In this document: positions 34,428-48,677 of the stretch, piece by piece
Layout: the number at the start of each line of letters is the position of its first letter
Position numbering within the stretch: position 1 is the first letter of the stretch
From: Sipunculus nudus
Taxonomy: Eukaryota; Annelida; Sipuncula; Golfingiida; Sipunculidae
Direction: 5' to 3'
NCBI GenBank assembly: GCA_026874595.1
Contig: CM049310.1
Coordinates: 84,729,056-84,793,055 of the forward strand
Length of the DNA: 64,000 nt
Made by a program: the position numbers and the translations under genes
Notes under the pieces: generated by a model
The model's database searches: none
Seen by the model: only the letters and a program-made list of their open reading frames with translations
What the model was told of the DNA's origin: nothing

Positions 34428-37400
34428 GTTGTATTACATCATAGAAGCCTATATGAGCTTCTTACTGTGATATATATGGATTTAAATCATGAGTTTTATT
34501 GGGAAATAACCTTATTAATATCAGCAAACGGGTGCTTTGGGATTAAATTTGGTATATCACAAAGAACAGGTGGAATAAGGGGGGAAGGGGTGCCCCCCCC
34601 CCCAACACATAACAAAAGGAAACTGCTAACCGGAGATGAAATTCAACTTTCAATTGATTGGATCCGCTAAATTAACTGATTGGTATACAAAACCAAAAAA
34701 TAACTTAGATATAACGATATTAGATATATCTTAGAAATTATTAGAAATATGATAATTATTCTTGTGATGGAGGTTAAATTAACCCATACTGTATATTTTT
34801 GGCACTTGAATGAAATCAATGAGGCCACAATTCGAGCGACCCGCATAATAATTTAAGTGCACTCGTGCATAATATATTTATAATTAAAAGCTCGCAGGAA
34901 TATGCTAACAATGGTAATCGTCCAGGGTTTCACACGCACGCTCATTGCCAAGGCCCGTATACCGGTATAGCTCGTCAAATGTAGATACCTGCATATAGAG
35001 CACTGGGATAAATCACCCCATACTCAAACAGTTAATAAATGCTGGTTATATATACATAGCTTTTGGGTTCTGTACTTAGAGGTCATGGTTAGATTTTGTA
35101 ATTTTTAGATTTTGAAGTCATATCACACCGAAGTAAACAAGGTAACGAATTTTAATAATTGTGCATTAGGTATACATTAGGTATACATTAAACACTTCGA
35201 TAATACTAGTATATAGTGCCAGTGACCTAGACCCTTTAGATCTTTAAAACAGGATAAATAGTCACATATGTATATCTTATTTTACTATATAACCGGCTAG
35301 TCATAATTTTCAGCATTAAGAATGTCGACAACATTTCAGCTTAAAGATAGGTGGGTCAATGCTAAATGTTGAAAAATCTATTCGTTTTCTTGGCTCATTT
35401 TTTTGGGTCAATTAAACTATAAATATGTCGTTTTTACAAGATGACACAGGAATGCTAAGAGAAAACCCGACTTTGTCACGTGTGCTTAAGTGTGAAAAAT
35501 ATTTCTCAACGCAATATCAGTTGAAAAATTTTGAATAATTATACTCGAACATTACGAGGTGGCCGTCTAAGCGAGGTCTAGTATAAAGAGCAAAAAAGAA
35601 TTGGACCTGTAAAAAGAGGTTACTGTTTTTGAGGTGGTCGCTAAACCGAGGTGGTCGTTAAGCGATGTTTTTCTGTACATTTGTGACTTTTTAAAGTCAC
35701 ATATCTCATACAGCGAGGGATTAACAGTAGATTTTAACAGCTGTGCAGATATATATTAACGATTTGTCAAACAAAATTTTATTTATCTTTGTTTATTAAT
35801 ATTACATGGTTTGTATACGGTTTGATTGTGAAGACCACATGACAGAATTTCACCATCCGAGCCATGCACGAGGAGTGCCGCGCTTTACTATTAGTTAGTT
35901 GTACAATTTTATGTATATGTTTTATGTGACAAAACGAATGTTAAAATCTTTGTTCTTTTATGTCAACAGTAATTATCCAAGTGTGTCAGTCTCTGTGATG
36001 TGTATGCACGTAGAAATGAAGTAATCATTACGTAATAAAAGATTTCCATCATCAACGTTTAAAAACTGTCGTTTGTAGTGGCTGGGTAGGTCAGATTAGA
36101 GTCGAATAGCTTCCGAATTTCTTAAATGTTGACAATTATGATTTTCTGATGGCATATGTATATAGGACTTTAAAGGTTCATATTCATTTGAGTAATGTGT
36201 GTATTATCTCACGTTATTAGCTTTTCCCAGTAAAATCATCCCGGCTCACGGGCTTAAGATCTCGGGTTCGCTTTCTTATACGTTGTTGTGGTTTTGTGTG
36301 TAAACAATCAGCGTGTCTGTAATCAATAATAAGACTGCATGTATGACCAAATTCCGTGACAAGGAGAAGAAAACATATAACAAGAAACACAAAAGAAACG
36401 CCGGTTGGTAACTTGAAGAAGCTTGATTTGTAAATGGCGGATTACGCCTACAGGTGGTGTGAGGGATATGTTTATGATTTGAGACACTGATTGCTCTGGG
36501 TGTAATTTTTTTCCACTTGTGTACAGGGATAAGAAAACCGTTTTAGAACGGAATATTGACATATGCCGTAATACACTATTGATTTCAATACCTCTGGTAT
36601 GTGAATGTCACCTTTAATAATTTTTATTGATAATTTAAGTAGCCTATGTTACCTGGCAGCCTAGACACAGTATCCATCTCAATATACAGAGCTTACTACG
36701 TAGGCTAGGGGCAGCCAAACCTCTTATGTATTATAACTAATCATACTATGTTGTACGAAAGATTCATACAACGACAAAACACTAAGGTCAATGAATACAG
36801 ATGCGAAACAACAACAAAAATGACTATACCAATCCAAATAATGACTAAACCAAACAATGACTGGACCAGTTCAAATAATGTCTAAACCAATCAATGACTA
36901 AACAAATAATTTCTTTACAATAGCATATTCGGTGAAATGAGTTTGAACATATAATCACCTCTTTTGCACAGAATCGACTAACAATATATACACATATATA
37001 TATATTAAATATATATTATATCCTATATACCTAATGTGTATTTAACATATACATATATACATAGTACATATACATATACACATGTGGTAAGGGTTAGTAA
37101 AGGAAGGGAGTGGAGGGGGGGGGGGAGTGCTATAGTTGATAAAATATCCAAGTTTGCACAGTCATATGAAAAAAAGACAGGACCCCCCCCTCCCCCCCCC
37201 CCCCCCAACCCCCACCCCCCCAAGTTATGAAAACGGCCTTAAAACCTACCTTACTTTCTCAAATGACTTGCACCCATATACCTGTTATCAGCTGTTATAC
37301 TGAATGTCAAGGCAAATATTAAAAATAATCACATTTATGACTCAGATATACTCGTGTGCGCGTTATCAGTTTGGTGTCACACGCCGTCACTTCAGTGACA

Positions 37401-38405
37401 ATGAAAATACAACCCAGGTGTTGTGTGGTGCCGAAGTGTGTTTAAATAATAACTTTAAACTTACCGTGAGACCTGTTGATAAGCCAAAGGTATTCCTATA
37501 GCAGTATTGTCAGTTTGCCGTCATTAAGTTGAAATGTGCTGAATAATAAACTTGGAAACCAGAATTTCCGGGCGCCGAGAAGTGGAAGACACACCCACAC
37601 TGACCAGCACATGCATACGCGCCAGAGGGAAAGTTTACAAGTCCTTTCCATATATGGCATATCACCTGATGCTGCCAGCTCCATTCATTAAAGACTTCCC
37701 GCATGACAACACCTGTTTCCTAAAATCTGACTGGACGGCCGGCTTCGACCTTTGACCGCAGGGGGTGTCAAGGGTCAGCTTAAAACATAAAAGTCCCATC
37801 AACGACCCTGCATGTCCATGGTGCTGCGTGCCGTTATTATTACACAGACACATAAATATAAGTTAAAATTATATGTTGTCTGATGTCTGTAATCTGTGTA
37901 TTTATACAGCGGCAGTTGTTAAAATGTCTGCTTTCAAATGATGATTATGCACATTTTATAGCATGCTAAGATACATTTGTATATATGCTATACTTTCAGC
38001 TTGTGAGAGACTCGCTGATATATATGTTGTCACACCCACAGATGTGTGACATGTACATATATAGTCAATCGTACAACATTCCTCAGCCAAGCGAAGTATT
38101 GAAAAACGCGGATATTGTGTCTCACATCTTAGTGCAGACTCGCTTTAGCACGTTTTGTATGCTCCAGTTGCAGTCTGACAATGTAACATATAAGAGTCAC
38201 GTAACAGAAAGTGGGTCACCATATCAAATAAATAAAGTAATAAAAAATAATTCTCTAGGGAAGATCTTTATGTAGAACCCAAATCCCGTAATAAAAACAC
38301 CTCACACACACGCACATACGCTCACATGCACACACACATATAGGTTTAAATATTAACACCCTCTCATCATATAAATAGACCAGTAAATTAACTGTTAATT
38401 ACCTC

Positions 38406-38407
<2 letters not shown>

Positions 38408-38446
<39 letters not shown>
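38408..38446. repeat. TA microsatellite
   Basis: About 19 AT units. Confidence 0.97.
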
Positions 38447-38448
<2 letters not shown>

Positions 38449-38745
38449 TTGTGTTTGTGAATGTGAACACGTATAATGCTTTCCAAGGTTCTGTAACCCT
38501 ATTGTATAGTCGATGTTCTGTGTATTTTGTAATGGCATTCGAACACTTTAGTTTTAATTGTAAATTTGTCCTGACAGTTTAATTACGAGTATTATTTGAC
38601 AAATATAACTGACGCTTAAACACATGAAATGCACGCTCTGTAAGTCATACATTTTGCCCTGATCATCCACGGCCCTTGAATGGTACTCATTGTACTGCCG
38701 GGTGACTCCCGAGGCGAGAGGGGTGTGAAAACCGGCTTCCCCTGT

Positions 38746-38950
38746 GTATATATAAATGATCTAAGAATAATTTTGATTGTGAAAACTTCTTGTAACGCCT
38801 TTGTTAAGGATTAATGAACTTGTTTATCAACAACAGGTTTGTGAACACGTAAGTGTTTACAAACGGGAAAAACATATAACCTACGGTTGTAGGTTGCATA
38901 TATGTTGAGACAGGAAGATCTCTTGTTGCAAAAATCCATTTGTAAGTGTA
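38746..38950. repeat. Direct repeat pair, copy 2
   Basis: Partner of 31963-32130, about 6.8 kb away in the same orientation. Confidence 0.7.
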
Positions 38951-39605
38951 ACTGAGTGCATGATGTTTTTATTTGCTGTGCGTGAGATCTTAAAACATGC
39001 ACGTGTTCCTTATAATTAGTAGTCTCAATTCAGGGTGTTGATAATATTTTAAACCTGATACACGTGTCACTGAATAGTTATACGTGAAAACCTAAAGATG
39101 AAGGAATACTTTTTTTATTATTACTGTGGTCATGAATACATCCCTGTTATATAACAAATCTGAAGGGCTGATATAAAGTTGTTTGCGTGGCGTTTATTTA
39201 TATATTTTCACATTAGCAATGCTTTAATTAAAATTTGTAACAATGTAAGTACGTGAATGATTTGAAAATATGTGCTCACCAGATTTAAATTAGAGAGACC
39301 TCGTATAAACCTAGCTGTTGTTTTACCATTAACCGCCCTAATACCTATAAAATATTCATTGTCCACCAAAAGGTCGACCCTTATCAAAACAACTAAATAG
39401 ATACTAATTCTCTCCGGTAGATGTCAGTTCCGTCAATCGCTGTTTGCTGAACAAACAACCCAATAAATAATTGCCCTTTTATCCAAATTTTGATCCTATA
39501 GATCAACCCTATAATCAAACCAGCTCTTCTTCTTTAATCCTTTTTTGAACAAATACAAACACAATCAGAAAAACAGGCAAAGACTGGAGTGGAATCATAA
39601 TATTT

Positions 39606-39611
<6 letters not shown>

Positions 39612-39665
<54 letters not shown>
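39612..39665. repeat. TA microsatellite
   Basis: About 27 TA units followed by a G run and GA-rich sequence. Confidence 0.97.
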
Positions 39666-39668
<3 letters not shown>

Positions 39669-41171
39669 GGGGGGGGAGAGAGAGAGGGAGGGAGGATGGA
39701 AAAATAAATAAAATAAACTTGCTGGTACTCTGTCATTTCAAGGAAAAGTGCACTCAAAATCTGCGTGATATCCAGGCATGGATGAGTTTTTTTTTCTAAT
39801 CTGTATCCTGTTTAAGATTATGTGGTGAATCTCGGTACCTTTCTACTGGAATTTTAAGTATACAGTACACAGACGGTGTCTAAGCTAGGAGATGGGTCAC
39901 ATTTGATAAAGAGTTTAATGACCTCATCAGCCTCAAGGGTCATAACCCCCAATGACCTTTGACAGTAGATAAGAACCGAACCGAGGCTGTTTTTTAACAC
40001 ACTTTGCTTGCAGTTGATTGAAACCATAAAGCGTGTGTCAGTCATGTCCTGGATACGTCAGTTAACTCATGATCTAATATTCAGTATAGTATTAGTTATT
40101 AATTATAATTTGTAACACCCATTCTCATGCTTATGTTATGTTTATGCCTTGAGGTTAACATTTAAGTTTTCCTTAATTTAAGTCAAGATATTAATTTAAA
40201 GCGGAGTTATGAAATTTATATCCGCTGAGAAACCTTTAAGGACATATGTTATAAAAATACAGCCACTTTGCGTCTAAACATGCAAACGTGTATAATTATT
40301 AACATTTCAAACTAGTGTTTCCAATATATACTATTGTAATATGATATTATATAATATGACAAAATAAGATATATGTTTATATGATATTATATTTAATATT
40401 CTATATTTTCCTTTATATTAAAATTATGATAATTTATTATTTTTGATATTATTATTATCATTATTATTACTCTAATTATAATAATTATCATTATTTGTAC
40501 TGCTTGACATTCCTCAGATATAAATCTTCATAAAGTCCGTAACACAAGTTTTTATGAAGTCATGCCGTCGACCCTTCTAATTAAGTCCTTTAAATAACCC
40601 TGTAATTATTTACAACCATAATATAACAAACCCGACTTGCCACAAGAAATATACAGCTTGCTGAAACTCGAGCGGTACTTGACCGTGGCAGTGACATTGC
40701 TCATTTATACAGCGGGAGAGGTAATTGTATGGTCGCCCTGATACAACGTATACTACATATCAACGGTCTCTTGACTGTCAACGTGGCCCTTGTCTCCACT
40801 TAAGGTCTAGGTGTTGTTTATAAATCATAAATTTAATTTAAGAAAACTAGTGAACAAATGTATTATGTTTTGTTCCCACATTACTACAAAAACTTTTTTT
40901 TAGAAATTATATATGCATGGTTATTTAAGAATAAATAGCATTTTAAATTACTGCAATTAATATTTAACAGAAAGTAAAGCTTAAATTTATGTAAATGTAC
41001 AATAAAACGCCTGAATATATATATTTGTATGATTTTATTGTTCAATGAAAAATGTTGCTTGATGTTGGGTTTACCTCTAGGATTGCGTTGTAAAAATAAG
41101 CAAACCTTGTTTACGGACGTATATTATGGTATAGATCTAAAGGGGGATAATGAGGAATCTAAATTTTATGT

Positions 41172-41356
41172 ACAGGTGCAGATCCATGATTATATGGAAA
41201 TGAGGGTCCAACCAAGGAAATCTCAAAAACAACATATAAAAGGTCCCCAGATCCAGAAAGGGAAGGGTCCAGCCCCGCGAATTGGTTAAATCAATGAAAA
41301 AAAAAAGGTTGTTGCGGGTCAAAAGGAGGGATTCCGGACCCCCCGGATCCGCCATC
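41172..41356. mobile_element. GGCGGATC-ended MITE, degenerate
   Basis: Begins ACAGGTGCAGATCCATG and ends CCCCGGATCCGCCATCG. The inside repeats GGGTCCA and a GGTTG..GGG block in the same order as 49987-50204, so the two are relatives. Confidence 0.6.
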
Positions 41357-41359
41357 GAT

Positions 41360-44300
41360 GTATATATCACTTGAGCTAAAATTCATTAGAATATACGTTT
41401 TAATGCTAAACTGAGGATAAAAATGAGACCTAAACAGGACTTTGCTTTACAGTTATATATTCTGTGTATGCACATTTTTACATGCGGTTAAGTGCCCACC
41501 AGCTCTACCGATTCGTCATAACGCTTAATGTGAATGGACGTAACGGGTAAAGCAGTGATAATTCCCCCCCCCCCCCATGAGTGATGAAACGTCTTTACGT
41601 CAGATAAATTGCCGCTATGGATGGAGCTGAAACTTGAAGGTCAAACTTTCTAAGTGCCCAATTATGGGCATACATTGTAGCTTGGGAAACATAAGAGTGA
41701 AAAGACCAAGACCTGTTTGGATGCCATGTGTGTGTTTCAAAAGGTTAATATATGCGACGCGCTGATGGACCTGTACGGCTTTCGGACGGACGAACGGACG
41801 GACGCTTAGTCCCCACTACTCCATTTTTCACCCTACGACTCTTGTTATTTATATATCAGTGCATGATAATTATATTTTCTCTTTCTCTGACATGCTGTAG
41901 TTAGTTTTATGTTCACTATAGTCTCAAATTCGCCAAATTCACAATCTGGAAATCACGCGAAAATAAAAATCCTCGAGAAGGAGACGAGTCTTCTACACAA
42001 GTATTTATACGGAAAAATCAACGATATCTCATGTACACTGCTTATATCCATGCTTTTTCCGTTGAAAAGCCAAAGATCGATATTATAAATAATATATTTT
42101 TTATTGTTCGCAAAAAAATGAACAAGAACGTCCACGAGTCCAATGTTTATATGCCCTCATCAAATTGCTGTACATTGCTCTGCTTGCGTATTAACTGTTG
42201 ACTATAATACTCAATGTAGTTTACTTTAAAATGAGATCGTGAAACTGAAACCTAGCGAAACAATGAAAACGGGAATATCGCTAAATTAACCCTGTGAATC
42301 GCAACCACAGTATCAGCACGTGACTTCACGTCTGCTACTGCCAACTGCACAGATAGACTATTTTCTGTGCACAGAGAGACTTATGTATTTAGGATAAGTA
42401 CGATTAAGTACCAACAGGTAAGAAAGAAGGGAGAGAATCAGACTACTGCACGTAATGACCTTTAAAAGTCGGACAAGTGACAAGTGAAGCGCATATGAAC
42501 TACTTTGAGAGGGAGCGTCAATCTCCATTGATGACGTGCCCTCAAAGGTCAGGTGGTCAGATGAAACGCGGCAAGAACAAAGTCTTGACGTACTTCGCTT
42601 AGAAAAAAAAAAATCCGCTTAAAAATGCCAGGCACTCAGCTTACCAGTACCATCAGACATTGGAGACTGTTCGAAATAACACACGCGTTGTCAGGTTACA
42701 TTAACATTGAGTCGTGTGAAGTATAGTTTATTTTTAATCTTATAAAGGAGGTATAAGGAATTATAAATAAATTTAAATTTAAAAATTTATTGTCTGAAAT
42801 TAAAATTAAATCAAATATCTTTTACAGAGAAATTCTTATTACGGGGTCTTCCTGTACACGAATCTGAAGAAAAAAAAGAGTTTAAAATTAAATAGATTTA
42901 TGAAAATTAAACTTTATTCAAATATCATTTATAGAGAAAATTTTTTATTATGTAACAATATTAATGGTATATAATATAATACATAATATTTTATTTTAAA
43001 TCAATTAATTTAATTCAATTTTAAATTCCTTTTTTTCAGATTCGTGTATAGGAGTCTTCTTGTACACGTGCTTGTAATCCTGGTTAAATGAATATGTTTA
43101 AAGCAATTAAATGGACCAGCCTGACATTTATAGGAAAATATAATTTGTAAATAAAACCTGAGAGTATACAAAATGTTAGAGGTTTATAATTGACTTATTG
43201 CGGATAATAATTAATAAATAGAAACTGGCAAATAATACATTATGAACTTTGCCACTGACATGCGAGCTCTGAGTATAAATATGTGACTTGCTATGTCACC
43301 GAAAGATGTCGCTCTGCATTTTCTCATTATAATTAATTTCATTTCACAACAAATTGATTTCATAAAGCCAGCATAAATTATTACATTTTTGCGTTTACAT
43401 TTTTTTACTGCTTTGTTCCATAATGTCGTTCTTAATGGCATTTTATTCATTTATTAAAAACTGCTATGAGCTGAAATTTAGGGGGCGTTGCACTGTTAAT
43501 AAATCTTTTTATTTTATTACATCTTTTCATTGGTGAAATGTTTATAGGCCTAACATGGTATATCACATCGGTTAAAAAGTGGTCCGCTTCCCAAACCAAA
43601 TTGCGGTCAAAGCAGATATATTCTCGTTACATAGTGGTACAAACTCTGACCTGCTGACTGCCATCTCCACACATGAGATCTGTCTATGAAGATCTGGTAT
43701 AGATCTCATGCACATATGCATTCGCACAGCACACTTTTACTTACACCGAAATCGAACCATTGCGCCTCAGAAGTGTAAATCACAAAGATTAAGTAAATGG
43801 AGAAAATATAGAGTATGCGTCGACAGCATCCATGCCAAATATAACCAACAAAAGGTATTTGTCCGTGAAACGTATCTTATATATAGATAAACCTGTGGAT
43901 TTGTTTTGCGGTGAAATATATGTAACATGGTATTGGAAATACGAACAGAAACTTATGCACGTGCTCCCTTGGGTAGTTTACGTGATACAACTGTTTCCAG
44001 AATTATTGTCAATGTAAATGCAAGGTGAAAGTACAGCTACACTTGTTGTGGTCTTTTCACCATTATGCAAAACAATTACCTGGATGAATTGGGGGATTAA
44101 CCTTTATTGCATGCTGACACAAGACACAAGTGCCAAGGGATAGAGAGTCACATGCTGTTCATATTTACAAATCATGCGAAGTGGGTGACTGACTGGGTCA
44201 AAATGTCAGGTCAAACATGTTGAAATCCGTCACTGACAGCAGGGATTATTTTTATGCACGATAGAACTTAACCCTGTATGGAGGTTGGCTAAATCTACAA

Positions 44301-47300
44301 GAAAGGAAACTTACCTTTCCTTTTTTCCTTCTGTGAAAGGTAAATTTTGGAATATTGGTATAACTGATGAAATCCATAATTAAGAAGGAATTATCGCTTG
44401 AAAAATCGTGTGGTTGTAAAATTCTTGAAACCTCAGACAAAATACAACCCGACCTACAAATTTATGTGGATGTGGATGGGACCACCAGATTTGGGTAGAA
44501 GGTATAAGCTATTCAGGTCTTTGGTCATACTTATTTCCGCATCAATCCATCTATAATTTTTTAGATATCTAATGGTCAGCAGATGTTTACCAAATATTGA
44601 AACTTCAATCTATTTTATTTTATTGCTGGTTAGATGCAAGGAACAAAAATGGAACGGAAGAGGAATACCAGGTGGCGCTACCGGTGTTCATATAAGATAA
44701 AGATATTTAAAATCTCAGGTCCTACCGATTTTCAGGGCAGTTCATCCTTTCTCGAGATATCTAATGTTTTGTGTGAAATTCAAGGTCAAGGTCATTCTCA
44801 TAGTAAAAGGAATGACTCCATTTTGTTAGGCTACGGGGTCTCACCTATATGTAATATATCCATATAATACTGAGAAAGGTCCATCTTAATTAACCTGCGT
44901 GAAGCGAAGGTCATTTTTTCACTCGTTAACCAGCGCGAAGCGAAGGTTATTGTTTTCACTCGGTTCTGTGTGTGTGTCCGCATGATATATGAAGAAAGGT
45001 ATCACGGATGTTATGAAAAAATTATCATACAGGTTGGTATTGTGAAAGTGTGCATGTTCAATTTTGGTGTACATCCATGGAATGAGTGTATTATGATTTT
45101 TATAGCACTGAGGCTATATTTACACTAGGACTTAGTATGTGATGATATTGCCATCTTTGGAGTGTTAGTCATGCCGTCACAGAGGACAATGACGTCACTC
45201 CACGTGCTGTTTCCCAGGAAGGTGTCAGCGAACCAAGGTACATCACGGCCAGGGGGGGGGGGGGGGGGGGGACGGGCGGCATTGTTGTTGTTCGTTGTGT
45301 TCCTAGTCAAGGACAGCATTACAAAGATATGCAGGGTGTCTTTCAAATTATTTCCAATTAAACAGTTCCCAGGAAGAACACAAGTTTAATTGACATACCA
45401 AGTTAAGGCTACAACCTTGAACATATTCCGAGCAGGGTTTGCTTCCCTATATCGGACGCTTTTTTTTTAAAATTTTTTTAAAAGTTATCTCCCTCGCAAG
45501 GAATGTCGATGGCGATTGCGACAAAATGACGCTAAAACCATGGAATGCCCGACCTTAAATAATACAGTTCTTGTGAATATTTAATATTGTATGCAAACAT
45601 TGACTTGGTGCAAGTGCCACGGTCCGGTTTTACGAAGTGACCGCAGTACATTCTTTCTAATAATTCATTTCATACAACCACCATAAGAAGCATGTACCGC
45701 AGACTGCGATAGACAAGATTCTTCGATCGCGGGGTCAACTGATCAGGGTTGGACAATTCCGGGTGTTGGCAAAGATTGAAAGCTTGGCACAGTGCCAATA
45801 ATACATAGCACCTAGGTGTAGGTTTACGGCAAATGCTCCCCATGCAACAGTGGATGAATGAAATAATTTCTAGAAGGAATGCAATAAGAACACTGCGGAA
45901 GTTAAGTGCGACGATAAGAGGACAAAACATTGTGGTTGACGGTGACTTCCTCTGGTGATATGGAGAGGTATTACAAGAGTCATAATGGTGTGTATACGTG
46001 AAAGAAACTTTTATAACATACGCTTAATACCATGGAATACCACTCAGTAAAAAATCATTCTACATTATGCTTTATTTCTGTCTTACAAAACAATGTATGT
46101 TTCTCATTATGAAAATATTCAAAATCAGTGAAATGTGAAAGGTGTTAATACTATAACAGCCTGTGACGATATTTATCTATAAATTTAATCTGTATACATA
46201 ATCAAAAGGAGCATGAACAGCGGTATTTTTGCCCCCTGATATTAGAGAGTCTACGAAAAGCGCACTGGCTGTCAAATTCGGCTTACCAGCCCCACATAAG
46301 TGCCCACTGAGTCGTTTTTTTTCACGGCTAGACCATGAACCGACTTACATCAGTAGGGTTATCGAAGAAAACATTATGATAATGTACGATAAGCATTTAA
46401 CACCTTATATCTACAACTTATTAGGTCGAACTGATCTACATATAATGCACATTTGTAGTAATTAAATTCATTGTCATACCCATCACGCATGATCATCCAA
46501 ACGCAGCCCAATGAGACCGTTACTGTACATTCGCCAGATATTGTTTCTTTATGCAAGTAGTGTACAGTTGTAGCCAGCGATGACTCACAATATTTATATT
46601 AGTTTTGTTCCGAAACTTTTCTACCTGCAACCAACCTCTGCGAATTTAGTCTGATTGATGTATGGCCGCCAAGCGATCACTGGAAAACCCCTAACCCCCC
46701 CCCCCCCCGTGTGTGGTTGGGGGGGGGGGGGAGACTGAGCGATAATGGGGGATCGGCTGTAGAGTGTACGAACTCAGGAAAAAGACCAAGGTCAAAAAGA
46801 AATATCAGGTGCAAAGATGTGCCCAAGGACTAATAATGTGCCCAAAGTTCAGCCCTATTGGAGATTTAGGGCATAAAGAAATGGCAGAAGAAAAAAATGC
46901 AGATCGATGGTAGGCCTATTGCAATGGGGGTGTGGGGTTAGCAATATTATAGCAATCAACCTTAAGTCTTAAGGAAGCTTATATATCCATCTAAACAAGG
47001 ACTGCCCCGGGCACAATTAACCCTCCCCACATACATACCCACATGTCAGGTGAACCGGTTCTATTATAAACGCAGGGTTATTATATCTCTGATGGAGGTA
47101 TTATGTTTTTGTCGTCTTTGGTAGGTTTGTCTGTTAGCAACTGTACTCATGACGTAACAAACGGACGTCGATGAAATTTGCTAGGGTGAGGCTAATGCCC
47201 AAGGAGAAATTAATTAAACTTTGGAAGTATTCTAAATCACCACGATATAAACATGTTTTTTTTCTAATGTTTTTCAGCAGTACCCATACAGTGCAATAAA

Positions 47301-47799
47301 GGTCGCCATTCACTATTATTCGGAGACACTTAAATTTAAGTGAACAATTTCAGAACGGGGCGAATGTGAACTCTTTTAACGGTCGTTGTTCTGGCGGGCA
47401 GAGCTGACCTTTGATGCAAACTTCTAGCAAGTGAACTGTGATACACATTTCTCTCGACTCGAATGAATAAATTTCCTGCACTTACGCACCACACATCAAA
47501 GAACCTGGTATATTATACTTTAGAAATGGTGATTCAGTGTTTTGGCGGAGGTGTATATGCAGTCTGTTACTGCTCCCTATCACTGAGGATATCACTTTTC
47601 TGTTTTGTTTTTGGCACTTCGGTTACATTAGGACTTTCACAGACATATCATTTAGTCGGACTGGCTGTTGTTCCCTTTCCGCGACACAACACACCACAGA
47701 AGACTCTACATGAGATACATGAGAACTTGCGAAAGTGTTTACAAATCAGGCTCAGTTGTTGCTCTATAGTATATATCGAGGCACAGACCTCAGGCTTCA
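41360..47799. other. No supported gene
   Basis: Short frames only. Includes the foldback at 42851-43052, a doubled GCGAAGCGAAGGTNAT motif at about 44896-44965, G/C runs near 41565, 45252-45271, 46697 and 46719, and a repeat fragment at 47090-47160. Confidence 0.45.
42851..43052. mobile_element. AT-rich foldback element
   Basis: Begins CCTGTACACGAATCTGAA and ends with its inverse TTCAGATTCGTGTATAGG. The inversion continues through TTTAAAATT for about 45 bp in each arm. Similar GTCTT sequence lies outside both ends. It has no coding capacity. Confidence 0.7.
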
Positions 47800-47805
47800 T
47801 TTATT
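47800..47805 (-). promoter_or_regulatory. Candidate polyadenylation signal
   Basis: AATAAA on the minus strand, about 160 bases after the stop of the tail-anchored protein gene. Position and motif fit, but the motif is common in AT-rich DNA. Confidence 0.45.
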
Positions 47806-47963
47806 TAGCGGACGGAGCGCATGCAAAATGCTGCGCATCAATTGTTATGACCTGCTAACCTCCTGGCTCATCCAGCTGAAAATGTTATACAAGCAGTCCC
47901 CAGCCTGAAATAACGACGTGTGTAACCACTGATTCCTTTTAAAATAAATACTGATGATGTTCG

Positions 47964-48677
47964 TTAGGAAAATTTAAAATACAAACTGATGACGACAATT
48001 AGACCTATCAATGCTAGAACAATAAATGTAACAGCGACCAGGTTCCACCGGACATCTTCTAACTGCTGAAGAGTTCTACTTCTTCTAAATGAGGTCAAAC
48101 GCTTTCTCTTATTTTTTCTTCTCCGGTTATAATTAGCGAGCACTTGTCCAAAATCTTCAGAGTCCTGAAACGGAGTTGCAGGGGGACTGCAACTCACAGT
48201 ATCCGCCTCGATGTACCCTGTGTTCCCTAGTGTGTATTGGTCTTCGTTTTTTGGGCATATGTTGCCATGGAGAACGCGAACAAAGCCGGCTGGGAAGCTC
48301 CACGCTTGGCGGTCTGGAAGGTCAGATTTATTCGCGATGGTGTGCCACCGTTTAGGTTGATTTCTCGCTTTGGGTTCGCTGTTGTTATTTTTTTCTGACT
48401 GATTTTCTAAAGATAAAGGAGGAGGTGGCTTCTTTGTAAACCTCCTTGGCACTTTCACCACTACGGAATTATCATCATCATCGGCGGAGCTGGTTTGTTC
48501 CGCACCCCCGACGTCAGCGCCCTCTGGTATCGAATTAAGGTGATGCGCTGTGTCAGACAGAGAGAGGAAGTCAACAAGAGTGTCAGTGCTGAGGGAATAC
48601 GGCCGCCGGTTGCCCTTGACGACACCGTTTGATTTGGCACCATCTCGGCGTCTTACTACACTCACCTCTTCAGACAT
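47964..48677 (-). CDS. Unrecognised 237-aa tail-anchored membrane protein
   Basis: The intact frame runs from ATG (48677) to TAA (47964) with no intron. I chose this ATG (MSEEVSVVRRRD) because a strong acceptor (TTTTGTTTTTAG) sits just upstream, implying a separate 5' UTR exon. The first 190 residues look hydrophilic and probably disordered: a basic start, an acidic DDDD near residues 65-68, KKPPPPLSL near 82-90 and a run of N/K/E. A strongly basic stretch (RRRKNKRKR, RRSR) precedes one membrane span near residues 210-231 (LVAVTFIVLALIGLIVVISL). Only a few residues follow the span. This fits a tail-anchored, cytosol-facing protein. There is no signal peptide, and I recognise no family. An AATAAA signal lies at 47805-47800, about 160 bases past the stop. 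Confidence 0.75.
   Translation of the reverse strand: MSEEVSVVRRRDGAKSNGVVKGNRRPYSLSTDTLVDFLSLSDTAHHLNSIPEGADVGGAEQTSSADDDDNSVVVKVPRRFTKKPPPPLSLENQSEKNNNSEPKARNQPKRWHTIANKSDLPDRQAWSFPAGFVRVLHGNICPKNEDQYTLGNTGYIEADTVSCSPPATPFQDSEDFGQVLANYNRRRKNKRKRLTSFRRSRTLQQLEDVRWNLVAVTFIVLALIGLIVVISLYFKFS

Larger units (their letters stand above)
34430..41170. other. Gene-poor AT-rich region
   Basis: No supported exon. Holds imperfect TA repeats (36985-37085), G/C runs near 37116 and 37183-37206, TA microsatellites at 38408-38446 and 39612-39665, and the repeat at 38746-38950. A short stretch near 34815-34840 reads ATIRATR, weakly like the 26-kb SGNH copy. Confidence 0.45.

Noticed and set aside
34815-34850. 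Possible second exon of the plus-strand SGNH-like copy (ATIRATR)
   Set aside because: Only about five residues match VVVRATRA of the other copy, followed by a stop; chance cannot be excluded.
47463-47858. 131-codon plus-strand frame
   Set aside because: Overlaps the probable 3' UTR of the tail-anchored gene on the other strand. No recognised domain, and the composition looks random.
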